This document shows, one piece after another, positions 8,785-17,412 of a DNA stretch of 64,000 bases (its first letter is position 1; each line of letters opens with the position of its first letter). The stretch covers positions 1-64,000 of the forward strand of contig UCIT01000047.1 of NCBI GenBank assembly GCA_900472625.1, in the 5' to 3' direction. The notes under the pieces were generated by a model. That model was not told the origin of the DNA. It was given only the letters and a program-made list of their open reading frames with translations, and made no database searches. This DNA comes from Hyphomicrobiales bacterium (GTDB lineage: Bacteria > Pseudomonadota > Alphaproteobacteria > Rhizobiales > Rhizobiaceae). The translations under genes were made by a program, and so were the position numbers.

Positions 8785-9284
8785 TCGCGAGCGCTGAGGA
8801 GCGCATCAAGGAACTGGCGATATGCCTCCCGAAGGCGCCCACGCCATTCGGCGCGTATGTCGAAGCGTTCCAGTCCGGCTCGCTGCTTGTCCTAAGCGGC
8901 ATGCTACCGGTCGCCGGACATGTACCACTTTACATCGGCCTTGTCGGCCGCGAGCTGTCGGTGGCCGAAGGCTACGACGCGGCGAGAGCTGCCTGCCTGA
9001 GCGGTCTGGCCGCGGCGCAGTCGCAGCTAGGGACGCTGGACAGAATCCGATCGGTCGCCAAGCTGGGCGTCTATATCGCCTGCCCCGCCGATTTCCATGA
9101 ACACCCCAAGGTCGCCGATGGAGCGTCGGAGCTGCTGCTCGACGTGTTCGGCCCCGCCCGGCTCCCTCCCCGCGTCGTCCTCGGCGTTTCCAGCATACCG
9201 CTTGGAATGCCCGTCGAGATCGAACTGGTGTTCGAGATCGGGCCAGCGTTCGCATCCCAAACCCAAGAACGGAGCCAGCCATGA
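8778..9284 (+). CDS. RidA/YjgF-family protein
   Basis: 168 residues. The family pattern is clear: PFGAYVEAFQSGSLLVLSGM at the start, a central LAAAQSQLGTLDRIRSVAKL, and a C-terminal segment with LPPRVVLGVSSIPLGMPVEI. RidA proteins deaminate reactive enamine/imine intermediates from PLP enzymes; this longer subgroup (about 150 residues or more) is less well characterised. A PLP-dependent desulfhydrase is encoded nearby at 14012. It overlaps the SDR gene by 7 bases and the crotonase gene by 4 bases (ATGA), so translational coupling is likely. Confidence 0.88.
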   Translation: MVVASAEERIKELAICLPKAPTPFGAYVEAFQSGSLLVLSGMLPVAGHVPLYIGLVGRELSVAEGYDAARAACLSGLAAAQSQLGTLDRIRSVAKLGVYIACPADFHEHPKVADGASELLLDVFGPARLPPRVVLGVSSIPLGMPVEIELVFEIGPAFASQTQERSQP

Positions 9285-10270
9285 AGGTCAGACAGCCAAT
9301 CAGGACAAGCGCCATCGCGATGTCGTCGAAAGCCCTTACCGCCGCGGCGCTATTGCTGCTTCCGGCGCTCGCCCTATCCGGTCAGACGAAGGTCGCCGAA
9401 AAGGTGGACGGTGCTCCAGAGGTCAAGGCCGACCAAGGTCAGGAACATGCGCAGATCAAGGTGGACAAGCGGACGCCCGCCTACTGGCGTGTGACCTTCG
9501 ACAATCCGCCCTTCAACATCTTCGGACCGGAGACGATCCCACAGATGGAAAAAGTCGTGGCCGCGATCGAGAGCGATCCCAATCTTAGGGTCGTCGTTTT
9601 CGACAGCGACGTACCGGGGTTCTTCCTCACCCACTACAACTTTACGCCGCCCCTCGTCGAATCCACCGGCCTCCCCTCTGGCCCGACCGGCTTGCACCCC
9701 CTGCCCGACATGCTGGTTCGCATCAGCAAGTCGCCGGTCGTCTCGATCGCGCTCATCCGCGGCCGCGCGACGGGCGTCGGAAGCGAGCTCGCCCTCGCCA
9801 GCGACATGCGTTTCGCCAGCCGTCAGAAGGCAATTCTTTCCCAATGGGAGGTCGGCGCTGCCCTCGTCCCCGGAGGCGGCCCGATGGCAAGGCTGCCGCG
9901 GCTGATGGGGCGCGGTCGAGCGCTCGAAGTCCTTCTCGGATCCGATGACATCAACGGCGATCTCGCCGAGGAGTACGGCTACGTCAACCGCTCCTTCGAT
10001 GACAACAAGCTTGACCCGTTCGTAGACGCTCTCGCGACGCGGATCTCTGGCTTCGATCGACAAGCGATTGCCGACACCAAACGCCTGGTCGATTTCGCGA
10101 GCCTTCCGAGCGATCCCGAGATCGCCGCCGGCTGGGACGCCTTCATCACCTCGGTCCAGCGTCCGGCGGCGCAGAAGAAAGTCGGACGCCTGATGGAAAT
10201 GGGCCTGCAGACCAACCCGGACATTGAAACCCGGCTCGGACACTACACCCAGACTCTGGCCGACAACTAG
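9281..10270 (+). CDS. Enoyl-CoA hydratase/isomerase-fold protein with N-terminal signal peptide
   Basis: 329 residues. Residues about 15-38 form a hydrophobic signal segment (ALTAAALLLLPALALSGQ), unusual for crotonases, which normally work on CoA esters in the cytoplasm. The crotonase core follows: RVTFDNPPFNIFG, RVVVFDSDVPGFFLTH, and SIALIRGRATGVGSELALA with the oxyanion-hole loop. Next comes FASRQKAILSQWEVGAALVPG. The usual active-site Glu pair is not clearly placed. It may be a periplasmic or membrane-tethered protein using the fold for another role. It starts at ATGA, overlapping ridA. A strong hairpin follows the stop codon. Confidence 0.8.
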   Translation: MKVRQPIRTSAIAMSSKALTAAALLLLPALALSGQTKVAEKVDGAPEVKADQGQEHAQIKVDKRTPAYWRVTFDNPPFNIFGPETIPQMEKVVAAIESDPNLRVVVFDSDVPGFFLTHYNFTPPLVESTGLPSGPTGLHPLPDMLVRISKSPVVSIALIRGRATGVGSELALASDMRFASRQKAILSQWEVGAALVPGGGPMARLPRLMGRGRALEVLLGSDDINGDLAEEYGYVNRSFDDNKLDPFVDALATRISGFDRQAIADTKRLVDFASLPSDPEIAAGWDAFITSVQRPAAQKKVGRLMEMGLQTNPDIETRLGHYTQTLADN

Positions 10271-10277
10271 GCCGAGG

Positions 10278-10319
10278 CGATGCCCGCGCAAGGACTCGGC
10301 AGGTCGCGCGCGGGCATCG
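10278..10319 (+). terminator. Strong hairpin after the crotonase gene (intra-operon attenuator or terminator)
   Basis: A perfect 12-bp stem, CGATGCCCGCGC pairing with GCGCGGGCATCG, around an 18-base loop. No T-run follows. It may stabilise the upstream mRNA or partly stop transcription before the gene at 10359. Confidence 0.6.
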
Positions 10320-10358
10320 GAAATCCTTCAACACACTCAACGACAATGGAGAAGTCTC

Positions 10359-10907
10359 ATGCACAGCCTTGAAAACCAGATCGTCGATTCCAGCTTTTCG
10401 GCTATCATCAACGCACCGATCGAGACGATCGATATTCCGACATGGTGCTTCAATCTGCCCGAAAAGGAATATCAGGGCTGCTCGCCCGCCCACATCGCGG
10501 CAGGCTTCACCACCGCGGCCGACGGCACGCGAATGTCGATCAACGTCGAGACGATCGGCGGCAGCCTGATGGTCCAGCATTACCATGAGACACTCGGCGA
10601 AAAGCATCATCTCATCCTCGACTCCGATTCAGACGTTTTTACGCCCAACGGCCGGGTCACCATCCACGTCACCTGGGAACTGAGCGTGAAGAAGCTCGAT
10701 GCGAACCGCTGCGAATTCACCAACCGCGTCCAATCCTTTGCAACGGACGAAATGATCGCCTTCCTCGATCGCCAGGGCATCCCGTTCGAACTCTTCCGCA
10801 CGCAGCGGCAGCCGATGTCCATCGCCCACAACAAGGGCGAGACGCCGCTGTTCGCAGCGAGCATCGAACGCGCGGCCCTGAGGAACTCCGCGACGAAGGC
10901 AGCCTGA
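10359..10907 (+). CDS. Hypothetical protein, possibly SRPBCC-like
   Basis: 182 residues, no signal peptide or membrane helix. The middle alternates strands (MSINVETIGGSLMVQHYHET, then GRVTIHVTWELSVKKLDANR), with a C-terminal helix. This resembles a START/SRPBCC ligand-binding fold, but that is a guess from pattern. The ATG at 10359 is chosen because the preceding in-frame sequence overlaps the hairpin and reads as non-coding. It follows the crotonase gene by 88 bp and precedes the cysteine hydrolase by 17 bp, so it belongs to the same operon. The function is unknown. Confidence 0.7.
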   Translation: MHSLENQIVDSSFSAIINAPIETIDIPTWCFNLPEKEYQGCSPAHIAAGFTTAADGTRMSINVETIGGSLMVQHYHETLGEKHHLILDSDSDVFTPNGRVTIHVTWELSVKKLDANRCEFTNRVQSFATDEMIAFLDRQGIPFELFRTQRQPMSIAHNKGETPLFAASIERAALRNSATKAA

Positions 10908-10924
10908 ACTGGCGAGGAGAAATC

Positions 10925-11560
10925 ATGACTGAACTATCCTTCGACAGGAGCAATACCGGGCTGCTGGTGGTCGATCCCTACAACGACTTCATTTCCGAGG
11001 GTGGCAAGATCTGGCCGCGGATCAAGGAGGTCGCGGAGGCGAACAACTGCGTGCCGCACATGCTCGAAGTACTGACCGCCGCCCGTGAAGCGAAGCTCCG
11101 GGTGTTCTTCGCGATGCATCATCGTTACCGGGCCGGAGACTACGAGAACTGGAAGTACGTGGCGCCGATCCAGCGTGCGGCCTGGCACCGCAAGAGCTTC
11201 GAGTTCGGCACGTGGGGCGGCGAGTTCCGTGCCGAATTCGTGCCCGTGGCCGGCGAGGTCGTCGCATCCGAGCATTGGTGCTCGAGCGGCTTCGCCAATA
11301 CCGATCTCGATCTCGAGCTAAAACGGCACGGCATACAACGTGTCATCGTGATCGGGTTGGTGGCCCACACCTGCATCGAGGCGACCGTCCGCTATGCGGC
11401 CGAGCTTGGCTACGACGTTACGGTCGTCAAGGACGCGGTCGCCGACTACTCGCCAGAAATGATGCACGCGGCCCTGGAGGTCAATCTTCCGAGCTATGCC
11501 GGCGCCATCGTCGACACAAAGGAAACCGTGGCGGCGATCGCTCTCACCCAGACAGCCTAA
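10925..11560 (+). CDS. Isochorismatase-family cysteine hydrolase
   Basis: 211 residues. The catalytic elements of the family are visible: an Asp in LLVVDPYNDFIS, a Lys in the RKSFEFGTW region, and Cys150 in VIGLVAHTCIEATVRYAAEL, followed by VTVVKDAVADYS. Members hydrolyse amides or vinyl ethers such as isochorismate, nicotinamide or N-carbamoyl compounds; the substrate here is not evident. A GAGGAGAA sequence lies just before the ATG. It is the last gene of the SDR-RidA operon, ended by a hairpin at 11584. Confidence 0.88.
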   Translation: MTELSFDRSNTGLLVVDPYNDFISEGGKIWPRIKEVAEANNCVPHMLEVLTAAREAKLRVFFAMHHRYRAGDYENWKYVAPIQRAAWHRKSFEFGTWGGEFRAEFVPVAGEVVASEHWCSSGFANTDLDLELKRHGIQRVIVIGLVAHTCIEATVRYAAELGYDVTVVKDAVADYSPEMMHAALEVNLPSYAGAIVDTKETVAAIALTQTA

Positions 11561-11583
11561 GGCCGGCGCCGTTGCCAACAGCC

Positions 11584-11613
11584 ATCCGGCGCGCGTCCTA
11601 CCGCACGCCGGAT
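11584..11613 (+). terminator. Hairpin terminator after the cysteine hydrolase gene
   Basis: ATCCGGCG pairs with CGCCGGAT, with a three-pair inner extension past one mismatch and a six-base loop, then TTCTC. It probably ends the operon that starts at 8059. Confidence 0.6.
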
Positions 11614-11766
11614 TTCTCAGATCGAAAAGTAATACTATTTGCGCTTCGGGGGTTGGCAGGTGCGTCGCCGAACCTTATTTGAACTCGAAAGCTAGCCCCG
11701 GCGCCTCGCATCAACCCTCCCATTTTCATGCAAGGCGGCCTGCTCATCATTGCGAAAGGATCCACG

Positions 11767-13314
11767 ATGACACTCTCCGGCGACCTTCTTATCGGCGGCG
11801 CGAACGAGCGCGGCGCGGCCGCAGCGTTCTCAGCGACCAATCCTGCCGACGGCAACGCCATGGAGCCGAACTTTGCAGGCGCGACCAAGGAACAGGTCGA
11901 GCGGGCCGCAGCTTTGGCGTGGGACGCCTTTCCGGTCTACAAGGAGACTTCGCTCGAAGATCGTGCCCGCTTCCTGGAAGCGATCGCGCAAGGAATTCTG
12001 GCCATCGGGGACGAACTCGTCCTGCGAGCGATCGACGAGACGGGCTTGCCGCGCGGCCGCATCGAAGGGGAGCGTGCCCGGACGGTGGGACAGCTTAGGC
12101 TCTTCGCGAAGGAGATCCGGGAAGGTGCTTTCCAGGAATTGCGTTTCGATCCCGCCGAAGCCGACCGCAAGCCGGTGGCGAAGCCCGACCTGCGGCTTCG
12201 CAACATCGCCCTCGGACCGGTCGCGGTGTTTGGGGCGTCGAACTTCCCCCTCGCCTTTTCTGTCGCTGGCGGCGACACCGCCTCTGCCCTCGCCGCAGGA
12301 TGTCCGGTGATCGTCAAGGCGCATTCCGCCCATCCCGGAACGTCCGCGCTCGTTGGCAGGGCCGTCGTCGACGCCGTCGCGGCATGCGGGCTCCCGTCGG
12401 GGACTTTCGCGCTTTTGTTCGACGCTGGATTCGGGGTAGGCCAGACCCTGGTCGCCGACCATCGTATTCGCGCCGTCGGCTTCACCGGCTCGCGCCGTGG
12501 CGGGACCGCTCTGATGAAGATCGCATCGGAGCGGAAGCAGCCCATACCCGTCTACGCCGAAATGAGCAGTATCAACCCCGTCATCCTCTACCCGAACGCG
12601 CTGCTCAGCCGAGGTGCGGAAATCGGGAGATCGTTCGCGGCTTCGCTGACCCTCGGCGCCGGTCAGTTCTGCACGAATCCTGGGCTGATCATCGCCATCG
12701 AGGGTGCGGGCCTCGACGCCTTCGTCGAGAGCGCGGCGGCGGCCTTGGCGGAAGCGCCGGCTCAGACCATGCTGACAGGCGGCATCTGCGAGGCGTATCG
12801 AAAGGGCGTTGCAAGGCTTGGGTCGTCACCGTCCGTATCGCAGGTCTCTGCCGGGAAGGACGGAACGGCTCATCAGGCCTCGGCCGCGCTTTTCCAGACG
12901 ACAGCGGCTGCCTTTCTCGCCAATCCGGAGCTTCAGGAAGAAGTCTTCGGGGCGGCGGGACTGATCGTTCGCTGCCGTAACCACGACGATCTGCGCACGG
13001 TCGTCGAATCCTTGGAAGGTCAGTTGACGATCGCACTGCACCTGGATGCGAAGGACGTCGATGCGGCCTCCAAGATGATCCCGCAGTTGGAAATTCTTGC
13101 CGGCCGGCTTCTCGTCAACGGCTTCGGGACGGGCGTCGAGGTCTCCCCGGCGATGGTCCATGGCGGACCTTATCCGGCGACGTCTGACGGAAGATCGACG
13201 TCGGTAGGCACATTGGCGATCTACCGTTTCCTGCGCCCGGTGTCCTACCAGGACTTCCCAGAAGATCTGCTTCCAGCTCCACTCAAGAATAGCAATTCCG
13301 CCGCTCGCGTGTAG
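11767..13314 (+). CDS. Aldehyde dehydrogenase, 2,5-dioxovalerate (alpha-ketoglutarate semialdehyde) type
   Basis: 515 residues. Begins with GDLLIGG and a NPADG segment, as in the KGSADH branch of the ALDH superfamily. GPVAVFGASNFPLAFSVAGG is the cofactor region, VGFTGSRRGG the Rossmann turn, and Cys302 in GQFCTNPG the catalytic thiol. The C-terminus has NGFGTGVEVSPAMVHGGPYP. Such enzymes oxidise alpha-ketoglutarate semialdehyde to 2-oxoglutarate in uronate, pentose or hydroxyproline breakdown. The ATG at 11767 has AAAGGA 6 bases upstream. A terminator-like hairpin separates it from the preceding operon. It ends at a perfect convergent terminator. Confidence 0.9.
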   Translation: MTLSGDLLIGGANERGAAAAFSATNPADGNAMEPNFAGATKEQVERAAALAWDAFPVYKETSLEDRARFLEAIAQGILAIGDELVLRAIDETGLPRGRIEGERARTVGQLRLFAKEIREGAFQELRFDPAEADRKPVAKPDLRLRNIALGPVAVFGASNFPLAFSVAGGDTASALAAGCPVIVKAHSAHPGTSALVGRAVVDAVAACGLPSGTFALLFDAGFGVGQTLVADHRIRAVGFTGSRRGGTALMKIASERKQPIPVYAEMSSINPVILYPNALLSRGAEIGRSFAASLTLGAGQFCTNPGLIIAIEGAGLDAFVESAAAALAEAPAQTMLTGGICEAYRKGVARLGSSPSVSQVSAGKDGTAHQASAALFQTTAAAFLANPELQEEVFGAAGLIVRCRNHDDLRTVVESLEGQLTIALHLDAKDVDAASKMIPQLEILAGRLLVNGFGTGVEVSPAMVHGGPYPATSDGRSTSVGTLAIYRFLRPVSYQDFPEDLLPAPLKNSNSAARV

Positions 13315-13325
13315 ACGATAAACTG

Positions 13326-13351
13326 GAGCGGGGGCGCTGACGCCCCCGCTC
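13326..13351. terminator. Bidirectional Rho-independent terminator between aldehyde dehydrogenase and FMN reductase genes
   Basis: A perfect 11-bp stem, GAGCGGGGGCG with CGCCCCCGCTC, around CTGA, followed on the plus strand by TTGTCTT. Confidence 0.85.
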
Positions 13352-13365
13352 TTGTCTTGCAGTGG

Positions 13366-13959
13366 TTAGACCTCTGAAGCCTTGGCAGCCATCGTGGCCT
13401 TCGCCCACCAGACCAGCTCGTCCAACGCAGTCTTCGCCGACGGTAGCAGATTGCCTTCGATCTCTTCGATCGGCTTGTTGCCGCCCATCGAGAAGACTGT
13501 GAAGAAGTCGCTGCCGCCGATATGAACGGCCGCATGCGTGGAAACCATCTGAAGCTCGACGCCGATTCCGCGCAGATGCTCTAGTGCGCGCGACCCGCCC
13601 GCGGTGCCATACGCGATCGCGGTGAACGGCTTGCGTGCCCATTCCACGTATGACTGGTCGAGGGCGTTCTTCAGCACGCCGGTGATCGAGCGATTGTATT
13701 CCGCTACGACGAAGATGTACCCGTCGTAGCGGGCCACGGTCTGCTGCCAACGAACGGCTTCCGCACTCTGGCTTGGTGCGTAGGCGTTCGACGCGACCTC
13801 GTCGAAGAACGGCAGCGGGTGGTCGCGCAGATCGACGATTTCGACGTCGATGTCGTCGCGGGCCTGAGCCTGCTTCAGTATCCACTGTGCCGGCTTGTCG
13901 GCGAAACGGGTCGGCCGGGTGGAGCCGATTATGATGGCGATTTTCGGTTTCGTAGGCAT
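13366..13959 (-). CDS. NADPH-dependent FMN reductase
   Basis: 197 residues with a flavodoxin-like fold. IAIIIGSTRPTRFADKPAQW binds the FMN phosphate, VVAEYNRSITGVLKNALD is the family signature, and AYGTAGGSRALEHLR the second flavin loop. It could provide reduced flavin to the LLM monooxygenase nearby or act as a quinone or azo reductase. AAGAGGAA precedes the ATG. It is the last gene of the minus-strand group epoxide hydrolase, SDR, PLP enzyme and this reductase, whose likely promoter lies near 17280. Confidence 0.88.
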   Translation of the reverse strand: MPTKPKIAIIIGSTRPTRFADKPAQWILKQAQARDDIDVEIVDLRDHPLPFFDEVASNAYAPSQSAEAVRWQQTVARYDGYIFVVAEYNRSITGVLKNALDQSYVEWARKPFTAIAYGTAGGSRALEHLRGIGVELQMVSTHAAVHIGGSDFFTVFSMGGNKPIEEIEGNLLPSAKTALDELVWWAKATMAAKASEV

Positions 13960-14011
13960 GGCATTCCTCTTTTGATGTCGGGTTGATGATGATGACCCTC
14001 CGGGGGGAGGA

Positions 14012-15040
14012 TCAGTCGCTGCTCAGGGCGTCTGCATACGCATAGAGCCCAGGAGAACCTCCCGTCATGACGAACAGGACGTTCGATCCTGGCGCGATGA
14101 CTTCGTTTTCGATATCGGACAGCAGGCCGGCAAAGGCCTTTCCTCCGTAGACGGGATCCAGAAGTAGGCCTTCGGTGCGGCCGACGACCCTGATCGCTTC
14201 AATCATTTCGGTCGTCGGCATGCCGTAGCCGCCGCCAAGCTGCGCTCCGTCTATCGCCAGCTCCTCCGCTCGAACTCGGTGTTTCTCCCCGAGAAGGTCG
14301 AAGACAGCGTTGACTTTTTCCACCGTCGCGACGATGCATGCCTCCGCTGGCGAGAGAACAGTATACGCTCTGATCGTCGAAGGATCTTTTCCGGCGAGAA
14401 CAGCTCCTGCGACAAGACCGGCGTGCATGCCGCCGCTGCCGTTCGGGACGATCATCTGGTCGAATGCAACGCCGATTTCGGTCGATTGAACTTCGACTTC
14501 GAGCGCGCAGTCGACGTAGCCCAAAGCTCCGACCGGCGTCGAACCGCCCAGCGTGCCCACGAATGCCTTGCTTCCAGCCGCGGCGATGTCCGACGCGCGG
14601 CTCTTGGCGAATGCGCCCGCATCATCGCTCGTGCCGAGCAGGTGGACACGGGCGCCGAAGAGCCGATCCAACAACACGTTCCCGTTCGTCTGATAGATCT
14701 CGGCTACGCGGGGCACCATTTGAGCCAGAACGACCTCGCATGCCATTCCGGTTCTGGCGCAGGCGGCCGCGGCGAGACGGGCGAAGTTGGACTGCACGCC
14801 GCCGGTTACGACGAGCGTGTCGCAGCCATCCGACATGGCCTGGCCGATCAGGAACTCGAGCTTGCGTAGCTTGTTGCCACCGCCCCCGAGTTCCATCAAA
14901 TCGTCTCGCTTTGCCCAGATCGAGACGCCCCGTCGACGCTCGCCGAGGACTTGCTCCAGCCGATCCAGCCGCTGGATCGGCGTAGGGCCGTTCACCAGGC
15001 GCACACGCGGAAACCCGTTCAAAAGATCCCAGTCGGACAT
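14012..15040 (-). CDS. PLP-dependent D-cysteine desulfhydrase / ACC deaminase family enzyme
   Basis: 342 residues. A fold-type II PLP enzyme: GPTPIQRLDRLEQVLG at the start, the PLP lysine in GGGNKLRKLEFLIGQA, and TLVVTGGVQSNFARLAAAAC. GSGGMHAGLVAG is the phosphate-binding loop and LLLDPVYGGKAFAGLL a family C-terminal motif. These enzymes break D-cysteine (to pyruvate, sulfide and ammonia) or ACC; the two activities cannot be separated by eye. The start at 15040 (MSDWDLLN) fits homology and has GAGAAG upstream; the 15070 start adds ten unlikely residues. It lies 36 bp after the SDR gene in the same direction. Confidence 0.88.
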   Translation of the reverse strand: MSDWDLLNGFPRVRLVNGPTPIQRLDRLEQVLGERRRGVSIWAKRDDLMELGGGGNKLRKLEFLIGQAMSDGCDTLVVTGGVQSNFARLAAAACARTGMACEVVLAQMVPRVAEIYQTNGNVLLDRLFGARVHLLGTSDDAGAFAKSRASDIAAAGSKAFVGTLGGSTPVGALGYVDCALEVEVQSTEIGVAFDQMIVPNGSGGMHAGLVAGAVLAGKDPSTIRAYTVLSPAEACIVATVEKVNAVFDLLGEKHRVRAEELAIDGAQLGGGYGMPTTEMIEAIRVVGRTEGLLLDPVYGGKAFAGLLSDIENEVIAPGSNVLFVMTGGSPGLYAYADALSSD

Positions 15041-15075
15041 CTCTGCTTCTCTTCGTATGTGTTGTTCCACCGGTT

Positions 15076-15885
15076 TCAGGACGCTAGTGCCGGCGTCCGG
15101 TAGCGCGGTGCGGGAACGTTGCGAGACAGGTTTGGCATCAGCTTCTGCCGTGCCGCCTCATATGCGTTCCAGTCGGTGATGTCGGGAACGGACGGAAGAG
15201 TGATCAGCTCGCCCATGTCGAGACCGGCGAGTGCCGCATCGACGGCGTCTTCCGCCTTCATGACGATCTGGTCGGGAAGACGGTCGAGCGAGCCGCCCGA
15301 CGCTTCCCAGAACGGCGTCTCCACCGCGCCGGGAAGGACGGCCTGGATCCGAATGTTCTTTTCGGCCAGCTCCTTCTGCAGCGAGAACGTCAGGGCGATG
15401 ACGAACGCCTTCGTCGCACCGTAGACGCCGTTCAGGATTTCGGGAGCGATGCCCAACGCGGAAGCCATGTTGACGATCGTGCCGTGCTCGCGGGCGACGA
15501 AGGACGGCGCGACCGCATAGACGAGACGAGTAAGAGCGGTCACATTGATCGCAATCATTCTTTCCATCGCCTCGACGTCGGACATGAGCAACGGTTCGAC
15601 CGCGCCGACACCGGCGTTATTGACGAGCATGGTGATCGACGGGTCGCTCCGAAGGATTCCTTCGACCTTCAAAAGGTCGTCGCGCTGGCTCAGATCCGCC
15701 CGCACGGTCTTTACGTTTCGACCGGTCGAACTTGCGATATCCTTGCTGATCCGGGCGAGCGCATCCTGGCTGCGCGCCACCAGTATTAGGTCGTAGCCGC
15801 GGCGCGCGAGCTTGTCTGCGTAAAGCGCTCCAATACCCGACGATCCGCCGGTGATCAGCGCAGTGCCTCTTGGAAAGTTTGTCAT
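15076..15885 (-). CDS. SDR family oxidoreductase
   Basis: 269 residues. Classical SDR elements are TALITGGSSGIGALYADKLA, DLSQRDDL, LVNNAGVGAVEPLL, NMASALGIAPEILNGVYGATK (catalytic Ser and YGATK), and PGAVETPFW. Substrate unknown. AAGGAG lies 7 bases before the ATG. It sits between the epoxide hydrolase gene upstream and the PLP enzyme gene downstream, all on one strand with short gaps, which suggests co-transcription. Confidence 0.88.
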   Translation of the reverse strand: MTNFPRGTALITGGSSGIGALYADKLARRGYDLILVARSQDALARISKDIASSTGRNVKTVRADLSQRDDLLKVEGILRSDPSITMLVNNAGVGAVEPLLMSDVEAMERMIAINVTALTRLVYAVAPSFVAREHGTIVNMASALGIAPEILNGVYGATKAFVIALTFSLQKELAEKNIRIQAVLPGAVETPFWEASGGSLDRLPDQIVMKAEDAVDAALAGLDMGELITLPSVPDITDWNAYEAARQKLMPNLSRNVPAPRYRTPALAS

Positions 15886-15922
15886 GTCGTTTCTCCTTTA
15901 TTGAGGTGCTTTGGATAAAGCG

Positions 15923-17209
15923 TCAGCGCAGCGTTCTGAACGCCGCCCGCAGCTCCGATGCGAAAAGGTCTGGTTGCTCCCAGGCGGCGAAGTGGCCGCC
16001 CTTGTCGACTTTGTTGTAGTAGATGAGGTTGTGGTACGCCTTCTCGGCCCAGCTCTTCGGAGCCTGGTAGATCTCGCCGGGAAAGACGGTGATTGCAGCC
16101 GGAATCTTGATGTCGACGGCGTTGAAGTTGTTTGCGTTGTTCTCCCAGTAAAGCCGCGCGCCCGACGTGGCGGTTCCTGTGAACCAGTAGAGCGAGATGT
16201 CATCGAGCATCTCGTCCTTGGTCAGCGACTTCTCCGGATCGCCGCCGCTGTAGGTCCAGTCGGCGAACTTGTCGTAGTACCAGGCGGCGAGACCGACGGG
16301 TGAATCGGTCAGCGCATAGCCCAACGTCTGCGGCCGCGTGACCATCATCAGGGCGTAGCCGGCGCCCTTGGTGTAGAGCGCATTCATCTGTTCGTACGCG
16401 GCCTTCTCGTCGGCGGAAAGACCTTCGGGTGCCGGCTCTCCATCGGCAAGCGCCTTGGCGATTTCAGGCGGAACGGTCGCCGGCATGTTGGTATGGATGC
16501 CGAGCAGTCCTTCAGGCGCCTGGGCGGCCATCTTGTCGGATACGACAGCGCCCCAGTCGCCGCCTTGCGAAACATATCGATCGTAACCGAGGCGCTTCAT
16601 CAGAACGTGCCAGGCACGCCCGATGCGGTCCGGACCCCATCCGGTTTCGCTTGGGACTTCGGAGAAGCCGTAGCCGGGCATCGACGGTATGACGACATGG
16701 AAAGCGTCTTCTGCAGCGCCGCCGTGTGCAGTCGGGTCCGTCAGTGGTCCGATGGTCTTGACGAGCTCGAGCACCGATCCCGGCCAGCCATGAGTCATGA
16801 TCAGCGGCAGCGCATCCGCGTGCTTGGACTTGACGTGAATGAAGTGAATCTCGAGGCCGTCGATCCTGGTCATGAACTGCTCATGCGCGTTGAGCTTCCT
16901 CTCGCCCTTCCGCCAGTCATATTCCGTGCCCCAGTACTCAACGAGCGGCCTTAGCTTTTGAAGCTGCGCGCCTTGCGAACGGTCGGAAACGGTCTCATTA
17001 CCCGGCCAACGTGTCGCACGCACGCGGCGGAGCAGCTCGTCGATCTCCTTCTGCGGGATAGCGCACTTGAAAGGGCGGATCGCATCGCCTGCCGTCGCCG
17101 CCCGGACGTGCTTCGGTAGAACGCTGAGGGCCGCGGTCGCGGCCGTGACTGCAAGCAGTTCCCGCCGCGTCGGCGACAGTGCGGTTGCCGTTTCTACTGA
17201 TGCTGACAT
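15923..17209 (-). CDS. Tat-exported epoxide hydrolase (EHN type)
   Basis: 428 residues. A twin-arginine signal (SPTRRELLAVTAATAALSV) precedes an EHN domain beginning RPFKCAIPQKEIDELLRRV. The hydrolase core has MTHGWPGSVLELVKTIGPL, the Asp nucleophile in SQGGDWGAVVSDKMA, the ring-opening Tyr region, and the catalytic His in GGHFAAWEQPDLF. The domain order matches microsomal-type bacterial epoxide hydrolases, but export is unusual. A close paralogue lies at 26697. GGAGG sits 5 bases before the ATG. A copy of the shared motif is 69 bp upstream, and the gene heads a four-gene unit. Confidence 0.9.
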   Translation of the reverse strand: MSASVETATALSPTRRELLAVTAATAALSVLPKHVRAATAGDAIRPFKCAIPQKEIDELLRRVRATRWPGNETVSDRSQGAQLQKLRPLVEYWGTEYDWRKGERKLNAHEQFMTRIDGLEIHFIHVKSKHADALPLIMTHGWPGSVLELVKTIGPLTDPTAHGGAAEDAFHVVIPSMPGYGFSEVPSETGWGPDRIGRAWHVLMKRLGYDRYVSQGGDWGAVVSDKMAAQAPEGLLGIHTNMPATVPPEIAKALADGEPAPEGLSADEKAAYEQMNALYTKGAGYALMMVTRPQTLGYALTDSPVGLAAWYYDKFADWTYSGGDPEKSLTKDEMLDDISLYWFTGTATSGARLYWENNANNFNAVDIKIPAAITVFPGEIYQAPKSWAEKAYHNLIYYNKVDKGGHFAAWEQPDLFASELRAAFRTLR

Positions 17210-17277
17210 GACGTCCTCCGTTGAAACTCAGTGGTTGGATTGCGTCTTAGGGATCGTCCAGCAAGGCTGACGAAGAT

Positions 17278-17292
17278 ATTGTTCGATGGTAT
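17278..17292 (-). promoter_or_regulatory. Copy of shared 15-bp motif upstream of the first epoxide hydrolase gene
   Basis: On the minus strand this reads ATACCATCGAACAAT, preceded by GTATCGCCG, 69 bp before the start at 17209. A much weaker plus-strand copy (17298-17312, ATACCAATGG) faces the VOC gene at 17413. Confidence 0.55.
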
Positions 17293-17412
17293 CGGCGATA
17301 CCAATGGATCGGTGCTCGAGCATCGACACCTTCGGACAATGGACATCGTGATCAACGACGGCGCATCGTGCCGATCGCGGTGAAAGTGGCCGCGATTAAC
17401 AGGGAGATCGAG

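Noticed and set aside
17298..17312. Plus-strand copy of the 15-bp motif before the VOC gene
   Set aside because: Only the ATACC and a few central bases match. It was not counted among the nine sites.
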